Positions 38,701-46,773 of a DNA stretch of 64,000 nucleotides are shown one piece after another. The notes under the pieces were generated by a model, which had not been told where the DNA came from, ran no database searches, and saw only the letters and a program-made list of their open reading frames with translations. The first letter of the stretch is position 1; each line of letters starts with the position of its first letter. The translations under genes and the position numbers were made by a program. Source of the stretch: Helicobacteraceae bacterium (GTDB lineage Bacteria > Campylobacterota > Campylobacteria > Campylobacterales > Sulfurimonadaceae); assembly GCA_027038835.1 (NCBI GenBank), contig JALWGC010000003.1, forward strand, positions 1 through 64,000, written 5' to 3'.

Positions 38701-40889
38701 ACTACAACATCCCGACACAGGTCGTAAAAAGATATACCGATAATTTCGTCGTCGAGTCGATGAATCCAAACGACTTGAACGATACCGAGCCAATCAGTAC
38801 CGCCGTCGCGCTGGAGATGGTCGATATGGACGGATTCCACTACGTTACGGCAACTTGTACCGACGTTAACGCGACCGTTTTGAGTAAAAAAAGGTTGTGG
38901 GTGATTTTCGACTCCAACACCTCCGCGTTCAAGCCGCTTACCAAAACCGACTTGGAGCGTGCGGGATTTTTCGACAACGCATCGCGAAACGCTGCGTTTA
39001 GGCTCGCTTACAATGTCGCCGATGCTAACGACAGCGTCATACAGTTGTCGAAAAACGCGAGCGGCAAATACACTATGTTGAACTTTTCCAACTATGCCGG
39101 AGCGAACTGCGCGAGCAGTTTCGTCTCCAGTACCGGAAGCAGGGGTGGAAAGGTGTCTGATTATTGCGGAAGCGGTGCTGGAAAAAGCGGTAACGGTATG
39201 GACGCCAACGAGTTGCGCGAATGTATGGAGTGTATATTCAGTATCAATACGTTTAGAATGTGTTCAAGAGACAACTTCGCCATCCGCCCAGAGGCTTTCA
39301 AGCTGATGTTCTCGGATCAAAATCAAACCAACCCGTCGCAACTCATTTCGCTGGGCAACACAGCGACCAAACTCGATTTGGCATCGGGATACGACTACAA
39401 AGCCGAAGTGAACGCTACAAGCCATGTTGACGACAACGCGACTCCGGGTTACTACGGTGCGGGTTCTACCTTGACGCTTCAGTGGAACTCCACAAAACCG
39501 GCAGGAGCGTGTAACGACACCAACGATGTGGATGTCAATGTGAGTATTATAAACGGTAGAGGAACCGGAGATGTCGTTCTCAATCAGGTAGGGGAGTATA
39601 AATTGCACCTCGAAGATAAAGAATGGACGGCGGCGGATTGGAGATACCTCGCCCACCATAGCGGAAAATATTTCAAAAACGGTACGGATTGTATCGCCAA
39701 TTCCCACGCAGTCGCCAAAGCTTCCACTATGAAGAAAAACGGATGTGTCATCAGTAGTGAGCACAACAACTCCGAGTTTTCGGCATTGAAGTATTTCGAC
39801 TATACGATGGAATTCCACCCTTACAAGTTCGATATCTCTTCGATTGTCAGTTCAGTGGGGCTAGACGACAGTAACGTAACGACGAACGCTTTTGTTTACA
39901 ATGCGAACATGGATGAAAACGCAAGCGGGAACTACGACGATATCAACATGTCATACCACCTCTACGGTTCGGTAATCGCACAAGGGGAGAACAACGCCAC
40001 CTTGTCGAACTTCGTTTCGGGATGTTACGCTAAAGATATCAAAATAGTGCTCCCAAGAAGCGCTTATGCAGATACGAGCATGACTTTCAAAGGAAGCGTC
40101 GAAACGCTCGATGGAAGCAACAACCGCTTGACGATCGTCTTTGAAGATGTGAACAACTCCAAAGATTTCGTCGATGTTTCGAAAAACGCTTTTGCAAAAT
40201 CATTAAACGGAACTGCGAACGTGCGCATCCGCTACAACTTCAAACGTGATATCAACGAATCGAAAAATCCGCAGACTATCACGTTCAAAAAGTTGAGTGT
40301 CGGATGTAAAAACGCTGCCGAGTGCCGCACCAAAGCCGACTTGGGCGATCATGACGTAAATGCGAGTTCGTTTAAAGATATCAACGAAACGATCCGTTTT
40401 TATTACGCAAGAGCGTATGTGCCAGATAGTAAAATCATCGGTAACAGCGGTACGGTCAAGGGGTATTACGAGATTTACTGCTCCGGTAGCGGATGTAACA
40501 AAGCGCTACTACCTCAAGGTGCGGCGTCCAAAGGAAGCGATGACCCAAGATGGTGGATCAACGAGTCCCACACAAGCGGATACGGTAAAATGAAAGAGAT
40601 AAAACAAAAACGAACACCGGTTCATGTAACGTTAAACGGTGCTTCGCCAAGCGGAAACGCTACGGAGAATATTCCGCTTCTTTACGATGAACAAAGGGGG
40701 TATCCGTACAAAGCGACTATGAAGATTATACCGAACAGATGGCTGATATACAACAAATACAACGCAAACGCCGATCATAACGAGTTTGACGTCAAGTTCG
40801 AAGGCAACGGCGAATGGGCGGGTAAAAACTCCTCCAAAAGTGTTACAAACACTTTCAACGCAGATAAATCAAGGATTCTCCAATGGTAA
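35787..40889 (+). CDS. Giant secreted surface protein 1 of the pilus locus (1700 aa)
   Basis: Signal peptide at residues 1-22. Two tandem domains of about 120 residues (starting CNGCDCSLDT and CGECDCTLDT) resemble pre-peptidase C-terminal (PPC) domains and share YYHFT...SSPNGHDYHM. A Cys-rich domain begins at NADDLCYEE (about 283), and a domain with STVVWAGLYWQG (about 508) has a DUF3344-like look. From about residue 951 the tail is almost identical to that of the second giant protein. It contains DNFAIRPEAF and many Asn/Asp-rich strands, so it is probably beta-rich and cell-surface. I do not know its exact family. By context it resembles MshQ/PilY1-type pilus proteins. Its own pilin partner downstream is truncated. 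Confidence 0.8.
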   Translation: MMQRVFFIILILLSVSAGASARCNGCDCSLDTRANDSSPGVAIPELDGATDDVTKCISGSSRNDDKDYYHFTLESDGKLEITTSSPNGHDYHMKIRSNKQGTLLSYDTAQDRLLFYDVTAGEKITVEFVETGSGTDEYEATFKFTKSESSGGDCGECDCTLDTPANDRSPGVAIPELDGATSDVTKCIIGSSEDDDKDYYHFTVEKEGRLDINTSSPNGHDYHMEIVSSENGTLLEYDTGQNRNLSYYLSEGEKITILLKETGDDLDKYKIDLSFTTGIVIENADDLCYEEKELEGVCQDIGLCGGGLGCKTIYPIKNVGSENLSSVKIVIEESEPGGSLFSDCGVDPEGAGECSNQSDLNFGPIGVLGGATVYDFNNEIAPNDNSNKFWFKTRVSGSCFSSEDIYASYIKNGTSHRGKLKRCIVVGKGKDRPFKIRNPEPTRNIVGNYTIIGNSNQCALHSTRVTPPWTGKCYQSYSNKRPSRYIDVDDDVSTKNSTTSTLNIPKGSTVVWAGLYWQGVVHNSTVRGDFMGTSGRANGDTIKGEPLFSSGRQINFEKAGSSYGAEKVLFKLPGGTYTEVTADVFDYHNLGYAGFKDVTDMLNASDPNGVYAVADIKSNQGVEDNHGNYAAWSLVVIYKNANETFKNISIFDGYATVDSHFNEDLVVKGFLTPKTPPINSKIAMFATDGDDDENSLTVVSQRGKSTKIENQDHPGHYLFDSTISNSIVRNPNTTSLRTDLKILDLVDVLGPTETEAILKPRTNGDRYTPSFFIMSADLRTIDLCYDYTYGQGGFFQTAPSIKPTKIEGTFDSSKPINVKFYLKNQENSDVTIENLTVNIEDINTSQATYKRDTTYVTVPGSSERTFVKDSGRKISDEYDKDIPIGDVNSMEYFYTYFSLDPKKPDIEFPLHITFKYNLIVKIDNEVLRLDDSSVSIENMNPCQATNGYKPVPGRFNVVHQAYKNTNLSSGYYYNIPTQVVKRYTDNFVVESMNPNDLNDTEPISTAVALEMVDMDGFHYVTATCTDVNATVLSKKRLWVIFDSNTSAFKPLTKTDLERAGFFDNASRNAAFRLAYNVADANDSVIQLSKNASGKYTMLNFSNYAGANCASSFVSSTGSRGGKVSDYCGSGAGKSGNGMDANELRECMECIFSINTFRMCSRDNFAIRPEAFKLMFSDQNQTNPSQLISLGNTATKLDLASGYDYKAEVNATSHVDDNATPGYYGAGSTLTLQWNSTKPAGACNDTNDVDVNVSIINGRGTGDVVLNQVGEYKLHLEDKEWTAADWRYLAHHSGKYFKNGTDCIANSHAVAKASTMKKNGCVISSEHNNSEFSALKYFDYTMEFHPYKFDISSIVSSVGLDDSNVTTNAFVYNANMDENASGNYDDINMSYHLYGSVIAQGENNATLSNFVSGCYAKDIKIVLPRSAYADTSMTFKGSVETLDGSNNRLTIVFEDVNNSKDFVDVSKNAFAKSLNGTANVRIRYNFKRDINESKNPQTITFKKLSVGCKNAAECRTKADLGDHDVNASSFKDINETIRFYYARAYVPDSKIIGNSGTVKGYYEIYCSGSGCNKALLPQGAASKGSDDPRWWINESHTSGYGKMKEIKQKRTPVHVTLNGASPSGNATENIPLLYDEQRGYPYKATMKIIPNRWLIYNKYNANADHNEFDVKFEGNGEWAGKNSSKSVTNTFNADKSRILQW

Positions 40890-40929
40890 ATAGAAACGGG
40901 TTTTCGATGATAGAGCTGATATTCGCTAT
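38641..40929 (+). repeat. Long direct repeat, copy 1
   Basis: This 2289-base block is repeated at 44116-46404 without insertions or deletions (offset 5475). By eye I see a few mismatches before 38826, none from 38826 to 40842, a handful in 40843-40880, then identity again through the first 47 bases of the pilin frame. It covers the last ~750 codons of the giant gene. Weaker similarity extends to about 38601. Confidence 0.93.
40837..40855 (+). other. Hairpin near the 3' end of giant gene 1
   Basis: AAAGTGT and ACACTTT pair around TACAA, 28 bases before the pilin start. The second copy has the same hairpin at 46312-46330 with a C-G pair where this one has T-A. Confidence 0.4.
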
Positions 40930-40972
40930 AAGGAGCGATGTTGTTTTAAGTCGTGAAAAACATAAAAAGTGA
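40883..40972 (+). pseudogene. Truncated type IV pilin-like remnant
   Basis: The frame begins MVNRNGFSMIELIFAI, identical to the start of the complete minor-pilin gene at 46358, with the peptidase site and Glu5. Identity stops after 47 bases, in the middle of the membrane helix. It then continues for 13 unrelated residues (RSDVVLSREKHKK) to a TGA. A 29-residue product cannot be a pilin. It marks the right end of the duplicated segment. Confidence 0.85.
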
Positions 40973-41040
40973 GTAATAAGGGAAGAAAAGGTGCTATTAA
41001 TAGTTGTCTAAGGTCTTTTTTATATTTCTTTTATCTTAAG

Positions 41041-41050
41041 TATGCTATAT
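41041..41050 (+). promoter_or_regulatory. Promoter-like -10 region before the riboswitch
   Basis: TATGCTATAT lies in A/T-rich sequence about 15-20 bases before the conserved aptamer core. It would start transcription just 5' of the riboswitch, giving the second giant gene and the pilins a promoter separate from the first gene. Confidence 0.5.
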
Positions 41051-41065
41051 TTTGGAGAATTGTGT

Positions 41066-41143
41066 ATGGAGAAAAGCCAAACCTGTCGCGAGGCAGGGAC
41101 GGAAAGCCACGGGTCTCAAAGAGGCAGCCGGGCTGCCTATCAT
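41066..41143 (+). promoter_or_regulatory. Cyclic di-GMP-I (GEMM-I) riboswitch
   Basis: The aptamer core is clear: GCCAAACC (41076-41083), a stem CCTGTC/GGCAGG closed by a GCGA (GNRA) tetraloop (41088-41091), the invariant GGGACGGAAAGCC (41096-41108), a GTCTC/GAGGC hairpin (41113-41125), and the AGCCGGGCT strand with GCTGCC (41126-41137). Aligned to the V. cholerae Vc2 aptamer and to the Geobacter cGAMP aptamer from memory, the base at 41076 is the position-20 specificity base. It is G, as in c-di-GMP binders, not A as in cGAMP binders. The outer P1 helix is weak. It lies in the 5' leader of the second giant gene; the ORF that appears to run through it is not real there. Confidence 0.9.
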
Positions 41144-41190
41144 TTTGAACTCCCGCAAACGGTGTCTTTTCCCACTATACACGCCCATTT

Positions 41191-41216
41191 CACCCTTTTT
41201 TTCAGGGTACAAGGTG
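41191..41216 (+). promoter_or_regulatory. Possible expression platform: pairing over the ribosome site
   Basis: CACC (41191-41194) can pair with GGTG (41213-41216), which includes the AAGG ribosome site of the second giant gene; alternatively ACCC and GGGT form a small hairpin around a T7 run. This suggests translational control, but I cannot model the switch, and no classic terminator with a T-tract is obvious. Confidence 0.35.
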
Positions 41217-41222
41217 CTAAGC

Positions 41223-44200
41223 ATGGAAAACATAAAAACTATCTTTCGAATTGTAGGGTTGTTCTCTTTATTCACGTCGGTACTTTTTGCCGCAAGCTAT
41301 TCATGTCCGGGTGAAGATGTACTTCATATCGACGGTGCAATTGAAAGTACCGCTAAGTCTTACGATACTACAAGCAGATTTATACAAAATGGAGGGGGAC
41401 GTTATTGGAAGTTCGAAACTATGGTCGATGGAACCATAACGATTATGCAAAATACGTTAAAAAATGAACAAAACTACAGAAACCATCGGCTTTTAGTCGG
41501 AACCTCTTGTGGTGGTAGCGATATCTATCAGGGAAAAACATCGACAGCCGATTCGACGACTTTTCCTGTACAAAAAAATAAAACGTACTATGTAAAGATT
41601 GAAGAAAGAAACAATAGAAATCAATTGAATGTTCGTGTTTCATTCGTTTTTGCAAAACAAGGGGATAGCGGATGTAGCGGATGTGATTGTAAGTACGACA
41701 CGGGAAACAATGAAATTTTCAATGATACCTCTCCCGGTGTGAAAATAGCGGAGCTTAGTAATAAAACTACCAAAGAGCAAAAATGTTTCAGTGGTATATC
41801 GGTAAGCGGAAGTGGTCATAACGAGGATAATTTCTATTTTATCGCCGGTACCGATGGAAATGTAAGTGTCAATACTTCTTCTCCGAATATGCACGACTAT
41901 CATATGAAGGTAACAAGAGGCGGCACTGTTGTCTATGCAGATACGACAACAATCAACCATAGCGTACATTTCAAGGTTGCAAAAGGGGATAGAGTAGTTC
42001 TTTACTTCAAAGAAGCGGGAGACGATGCAGACAAATACGAAGCAACAGTAACCTTTGAACCATCCTCTTCCGGGATTATCGAAAATGCCGACGATATTTG
42101 TTACGAAGATATCGTTACGTCCGGAATGTGTATCGGGGCAGGACCGTGTGCCGGTGGTATGCAGTGTAAAAAAGCGTATCCGCTTAAAAATATCGGAGAC
42201 GGAGAGTTGAGCGATGTTACGATTTATTATGACGAAACTGGTTTGGGAGGGACTTTCGGTAAGAGTTGCGGAGTCGATCCATCCGGTACTTGTCAGACCA
42301 AAAGTAATATTGACCTTGGTCCCGTCGGTTTGCTTGGAAAAACCACGGAGTACGACATAACCAATCCTATGCCTATAGGAGACAATTCCACATCTATATG
42401 GTCTAAACCGTTTGCAAGCGGGAGTTGTTTCAACGGAAGCAACCTTTATGCGACCTATATAAAAAACGGTAAACGACATAGAGGGAAAGTGAAGCCTTGT
42501 AGTGTGGATTTTACCTGTGCGAACCCGAAAGATTACGATATCATATACCGAGGAAACGCACATAGTAAAATGATAATGGCGGGTAATACGAATTTGTGCA
42601 AAAGAAAAGGAAAGACAGGTCATGTTTGTCAAACGAATGTGAGCACAAGTACGACCAATAACAATATTTTCATGATCAATGACGATTACGACGACATTAT
42701 AGGCGAGGCGGACTATACCGCTACGCTACATAACTCCTCTGCGGCTTATGTAGATATACCGAAGGATAAAAAAGTCGTATGGGCTGGACTTTTCTGGCAG
42801 GGATATATGGCTGGGACGCTTACCGACGCAGACAAACGCAAAGGCAGAGAGATCAAATTCAAACAAGAGGGCGATACTTATCAAACATATACCGACGGTG
42901 ATATGCATTGGGTTTACATTACCGATAAAAGAATGTACTACCAAAGCTTTGTCAATGTTACAAAGTATGTCAAATCTCATGGTGGCGGTTACTACTGGGT
43001 TGGAGACATCGCTACATCCGAAGGTACACCTGAAGGAGGAAGCTATGGTGCATGGACGCTTGCGGTGGTATATGAAGATGACAACGAACCGTTTCGAAAC
43101 ACAACGATCTTTTACGGCTACAAAGGGTTGATGAAGGGGAAAGATGTTACAAACGCTAAAAGTTATGCTCGTGCGCATGGGTGCCCTAGTGATGACGATA
43201 GTATAGGAATCGCCAACAGCATAGAAGAAACGATTAGCGGATTTCTTACGCCAAAATCAGGCAACGTGGATGCTTCGCTTATCATATTTGCGGGGGAAGG
43301 TGATACATGGGCAAGCGGCGAGTATGGTTATATAACAGATAAGTATGCAAAGAGGCATAAGTTGACAAACGCAAAAAACCCCGATGGCAACATTATGAAC
43401 TCGACCATCACGAAAGATGGTAATTATGTAACAAACGGTAAGCCCCACTTCGGTAACAATAGTTTGGGAATCGATATCGATACGTACGATATGAGCGGAA
43501 AATTAAGCAACTATCAAACATCGACGAAAATTGGTCTTCAAACGGATGGCGATGGTTATTTCCCCGGTATGTTCGGATTTGAAGCGCAACTCAAAGAGAT
43601 GCGGCTCTGTTACGATTTTACATATGGTCAAAACGGTCATTTTCAAACAGCGCCGACAGTTAAACCCCCAAAAATCGAAGCGCAAGTTTCCAAGAATGAC
43701 TCGCTCGATGTCAAGATATATTTCAAAAACCTTGAAAAAGACAGCGATGTGATCGCAAAGAATATCACCGTCGATATCGATGATATCAACACGACACAAG
43801 CAACTTACAAACGTGATTCGACGTATGTAACGCGCCCTAATTCGGCGACGAGAATCGCAGTTCAAGATTCGGGAAGAAGGGTAGCTGACAAGTACGATAA
43901 AGATATACCCGTCGGTGATTTGGGAGGATTGGAGTATTTTTACACCTACTACAGTCTCGAGCCGAAAAAAAGCACTATCGATATGATGTTAAACGCTTTC
44001 TTACGTTACGATCTTGCGGTAAATATAGGTGGAACTACCGTTACGCTTCCGGGCGCACAGACATATATGAAAGACATGAATCCATGTCAGACAACCAATG
44101 CGTACAAGCCTGTACCGGGTCGTTTCAACGTCGTTCATCAAGCGTATAAAAATACCAACTTGAGTTCTGGATACTACTACAACATTCCGACACAGGTCGT

Positions 44201-46364
44201 GAAAAGATATACCGATAATTTCGTCGTCGAGTCGATGAATCCAAACGATTTGAACACTACCAAGCCAATCAGTACCGCCGTCGCGCTGGAGATGGTGGAG
44301 ATGGACGGATTCCACTACGTTACGGCAACTTGTACCGACGTTAACGCGACCGTTTTGAGTAAAAAAAGGTTGTGGGTGATTTTCGACTCCAACACCTCCG
44401 CGTTCAAGCCGCTTACCAAAACCGACTTGGAGCGTGCGGGATTTTTCGACAACGCATCGCGAAACGCTGCGTTTAGGCTCGCTTACAATGTCGCCGATGC
44501 TAACGACAGCGTCATACAGTTGTCGAAAAACGCGAGCGGCAAATACACTATGTTGAACTTTTCCAACTATGCCGGAGCGAACTGCGCGAGCAGTTTCGTC
44601 TCCAGTACCGGAAGCAGGGGTGGAAAGGTGTCTGATTATTGCGGAAGCGGTGCTGGAAAAAGCGGTAACGGTATGGACGCCAACGAGTTGCGCGAATGTA
44701 TGGAGTGTATATTCAGTATCAATACGTTTAGAATGTGTTCAAGAGACAACTTCGCCATCCGCCCAGAGGCTTTCAAGCTGATGTTCTCGGATCAAAATCA
44801 AACCAACCCGTCGCAACTCATTTCGCTGGGCAACACAGCGACCAAACTCGATTTGGCATCGGGATACGACTACAAAGCCGAAGTGAACGCTACAAGCCAT
44901 GTTGACGACAACGCGACTCCGGGTTACTACGGTGCGGGTTCTACCTTGACGCTTCAGTGGAACTCCACAAAACCGGCAGGAGCGTGTAACGACACCAACG
45001 ATGTGGATGTCAATGTGAGTATTATAAACGGTAGAGGAACCGGAGATGTCGTTCTCAATCAGGTAGGGGAGTATAAATTGCACCTCGAAGATAAAGAATG
45101 GACGGCGGCGGATTGGAGATACCTCGCCCACCATAGCGGAAAATATTTCAAAAACGGTACGGATTGTATCGCCAATTCCCACGCAGTCGCCAAAGCTTCC
45201 ACTATGAAGAAAAACGGATGTGTCATCAGTAGTGAGCACAACAACTCCGAGTTTTCGGCATTGAAGTATTTCGACTATACGATGGAATTCCACCCTTACA
45301 AGTTCGATATCTCTTCGATTGTCAGTTCAGTGGGGCTAGACGACAGTAACGTAACGACGAACGCTTTTGTTTACAATGCGAACATGGATGAAAACGCAAG
45401 CGGGAACTACGACGATATCAACATGTCATACCACCTCTACGGTTCGGTAATCGCACAAGGGGAGAACAACGCCACCTTGTCGAACTTCGTTTCGGGATGT
45501 TACGCTAAAGATATCAAAATAGTGCTCCCAAGAAGCGCTTATGCAGATACGAGCATGACTTTCAAAGGAAGCGTCGAAACGCTCGATGGAAGCAACAACC
45601 GCTTGACGATCGTCTTTGAAGATGTGAACAACTCCAAAGATTTCGTCGATGTTTCGAAAAACGCTTTTGCAAAATCATTAAACGGAACTGCGAACGTGCG
45701 CATCCGCTACAACTTCAAACGTGATATCAACGAATCGAAAAATCCGCAGACTATCACGTTCAAAAAGTTGAGTGTCGGATGTAAAAACGCTGCCGAGTGC
45801 CGCACCAAAGCCGACTTGGGCGATCATGACGTAAATGCGAGTTCGTTTAAAGATATCAACGAAACGATCCGTTTTTATTACGCAAGAGCGTATGTGCCAG
45901 ATAGTAAAATCATCGGTAACAGCGGTACGGTCAAGGGGTATTACGAGATTTACTGCTCCGGTAGCGGATGTAACAAAGCGCTACTACCTCAAGGTGCGGC
46001 GTCCAAAGGAAGCGATGACCCAAGATGGTGGATCAACGAGTCCCACACAAGCGGATACGGTAAAATGAAAGAGATAAAACAAAAACGAACACCGGTTCAT
46101 GTAACGTTAAACGGTGCTTCGCCAAGCGGAAACGCTACGGAGAATATTCCGCTTCTTTACGATGAACAAAGGGGGTATCCGTACAAAGCGACTATGAAGA
46201 TTATACCGAACAGATGGCTGATATACAACAAATACAACGCAAACGCCGATCATAACGAGTTTGACGTCAAGTTCGAAGGCAACGGCGAATGGGCGGGTAA
46301 AAACTCCTCCAAAAGTGCTACAGGCACTTCGAACGCAGATAAATCAAGGATTCTTAAATGGTAA
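41223..46364 (+). CDS. Giant secreted surface protein 2 (1713 aa), riboswitch-controlled
   Basis: Start set at ATG 41223, preceded by AAGG, because it gives a proper signal peptide (MENIKTIFRIVGLFSLFTSVLFA); the open frame continues upstream through the riboswitch. Domains: a unique N-terminal PPC-like domain (about 25-142), a second PPC-like domain from CSGCDCKYDT, a Cys-rich domain at NADDICYED, a DUF3344-like part with VVWAGLFWQG, a linker and the constant tail from about residue 965. Head domains are homologous to the first giant protein but well diverged, while the tail is nearly identical. The stop overlaps the pilin start by seven bases. Probably a surface or pilus-tip adhesin made when c-di-GMP changes. 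Confidence 0.82.
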   Translation: MENIKTIFRIVGLFSLFTSVLFAASYSCPGEDVLHIDGAIESTAKSYDTTSRFIQNGGGRYWKFETMVDGTITIMQNTLKNEQNYRNHRLLVGTSCGGSDIYQGKTSTADSTTFPVQKNKTYYVKIEERNNRNQLNVRVSFVFAKQGDSGCSGCDCKYDTGNNEIFNDTSPGVKIAELSNKTTKEQKCFSGISVSGSGHNEDNFYFIAGTDGNVSVNTSSPNMHDYHMKVTRGGTVVYADTTTINHSVHFKVAKGDRVVLYFKEAGDDADKYEATVTFEPSSSGIIENADDICYEDIVTSGMCIGAGPCAGGMQCKKAYPLKNIGDGELSDVTIYYDETGLGGTFGKSCGVDPSGTCQTKSNIDLGPVGLLGKTTEYDITNPMPIGDNSTSIWSKPFASGSCFNGSNLYATYIKNGKRHRGKVKPCSVDFTCANPKDYDIIYRGNAHSKMIMAGNTNLCKRKGKTGHVCQTNVSTSTTNNNIFMINDDYDDIIGEADYTATLHNSSAAYVDIPKDKKVVWAGLFWQGYMAGTLTDADKRKGREIKFKQEGDTYQTYTDGDMHWVYITDKRMYYQSFVNVTKYVKSHGGGYYWVGDIATSEGTPEGGSYGAWTLAVVYEDDNEPFRNTTIFYGYKGLMKGKDVTNAKSYARAHGCPSDDDSIGIANSIEETISGFLTPKSGNVDASLIIFAGEGDTWASGEYGYITDKYAKRHKLTNAKNPDGNIMNSTITKDGNYVTNGKPHFGNNSLGIDIDTYDMSGKLSNYQTSTKIGLQTDGDGYFPGMFGFEAQLKEMRLCYDFTYGQNGHFQTAPTVKPPKIEAQVSKNDSLDVKIYFKNLEKDSDVIAKNITVDIDDINTTQATYKRDSTYVTRPNSATRIAVQDSGRRVADKYDKDIPVGDLGGLEYFYTYYSLEPKKSTIDMMLNAFLRYDLAVNIGGTTVTLPGAQTYMKDMNPCQTTNAYKPVPGRFNVVHQAYKNTNLSSGYYYNIPTQVVKRYTDNFVVESMNPNDLNTTKPISTAVALEMVEMDGFHYVTATCTDVNATVLSKKRLWVIFDSNTSAFKPLTKTDLERAGFFDNASRNAAFRLAYNVADANDSVIQLSKNASGKYTMLNFSNYAGANCASSFVSSTGSRGGKVSDYCGSGAGKSGNGMDANELRECMECIFSINTFRMCSRDNFAIRPEAFKLMFSDQNQTNPSQLISLGNTATKLDLASGYDYKAEVNATSHVDDNATPGYYGAGSTLTLQWNSTKPAGACNDTNDVDVNVSIINGRGTGDVVLNQVGEYKLHLEDKEWTAADWRYLAHHSGKYFKNGTDCIANSHAVAKASTMKKNGCVISSEHNNSEFSALKYFDYTMEFHPYKFDISSIVSSVGLDDSNVTTNAFVYNANMDENASGNYDDINMSYHLYGSVIAQGENNATLSNFVSGCYAKDIKIVLPRSAYADTSMTFKGSVETLDGSNNRLTIVFEDVNNSKDFVDVSKNAFAKSLNGTANVRIRYNFKRDINESKNPQTITFKKLSVGCKNAAECRTKADLGDHDVNASSFKDINETIRFYYARAYVPDSKIIGNSGTVKGYYEIYCSGSGCNKALLPQGAASKGSDDPRWWINESHTSGYGKMKEIKQKRTPVHVTLNGASPSGNATENIPLLYDEQRGYPYKATMKIIPNRWLIYNKYNANADHNEFDVKFEGNGEWAGKNSSKSATGTSNADKSRILKW

Positions 46365-46404
46365 ATAGAAACGGGTTTTCGATGATAGAGCTGATATTCG
46401 CTAT
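44116..46404 (+). repeat. Long direct repeat, copy 2
   Basis: Second copy of the 2289-base repeat described at 38641-40929, at a constant offset of 5475. After 46404 the sequence continues into the intact pilin gene, while copy 1 breaks off. Confidence 0.93.
46312..46330 (+). other. Hairpin near the 3' end of giant gene 2
   Basis: AAGTGC pairs with GCACTT around TACAG, the counterpart of the hairpin at 40837-40855, with a compensated base pair. It lies just before the start of the first minor-pilin gene. Confidence 0.4.
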
Positions 46405-46771
46405 CGTGGTGATATCGATAGGGGTTTTGTCGCTGCCGATGATGAGCGAGGTAACTTCCAACGCATCGGCTAGCACGATGAAAACAGAAGAGGCGGTGTT
46501 CGAAGCGTATGTAAAGGCGCTTGAAGTGACCGATGCCGGATACGACGACTTAAACGGTACCGGCGGCTATGTGAACGTAGCTTCACTTGCAAGTGACAAG
46601 TCGCAAGGATTGAAGTTAGGTACACAGATGAAAGCGACGGTTCAAAGAGGTGTCGCTTTTTTACAAGGTGGCGCGGCGGATAACAATATAGCGCTCGTTA
46701 CCGTCGAGGTCAAAGATGCCGACGGGCTCATAGCACGTTTATACACGTACGATTTTAACGTGAGTAGGTAA
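46358..46771 (+). CDS. Type IV minor pilin / pseudopilin, PilV-MshD-like
   Basis: 137 residues. MVNRNG is the leader; cleavage before FSMIELIFAIVVISIGVLSLP leaves Phe1 and Glu5 and a hydrophobic helix, the hallmark of class III signal peptides processed by PilD. The globular part is short, with no Cys pair. Its ATG lies inside the end of giant gene 2 (ATGGTAA), so translation is coupled. It is the first of three consecutive pilin genes, as in the minor-pilin clusters of type IV and MSHA pili. Confidence 0.87.
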   Translation: MVNRNGFSMIELIFAIVVISIGVLSLPMMSEVTSNASASTMKTEEAVFEAYVKALEVTDAGYDDLNGTGGYVNVASLASDKSQGLKLGTQMKATVQRGVAFLQGGAADNNIALVTVEVKDADGLIARLYTYDFNVSR

Positions 46772-46773
46772 TT

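Noticed and set aside
39264-39818. Identical 184-codon minus-strand frames in both giant genes (also 44739-45293)
   Set aside because: They are identical only because they lie in the repeat; they are shadows of the tail and have no start context.
41052-41222. N-terminal extension of giant protein 2 through the riboswitch
   Set aside because: The frame is open but it translates conserved aptamer bases, and the ATG at 41223 gives a ribosome site and a proper signal peptide.
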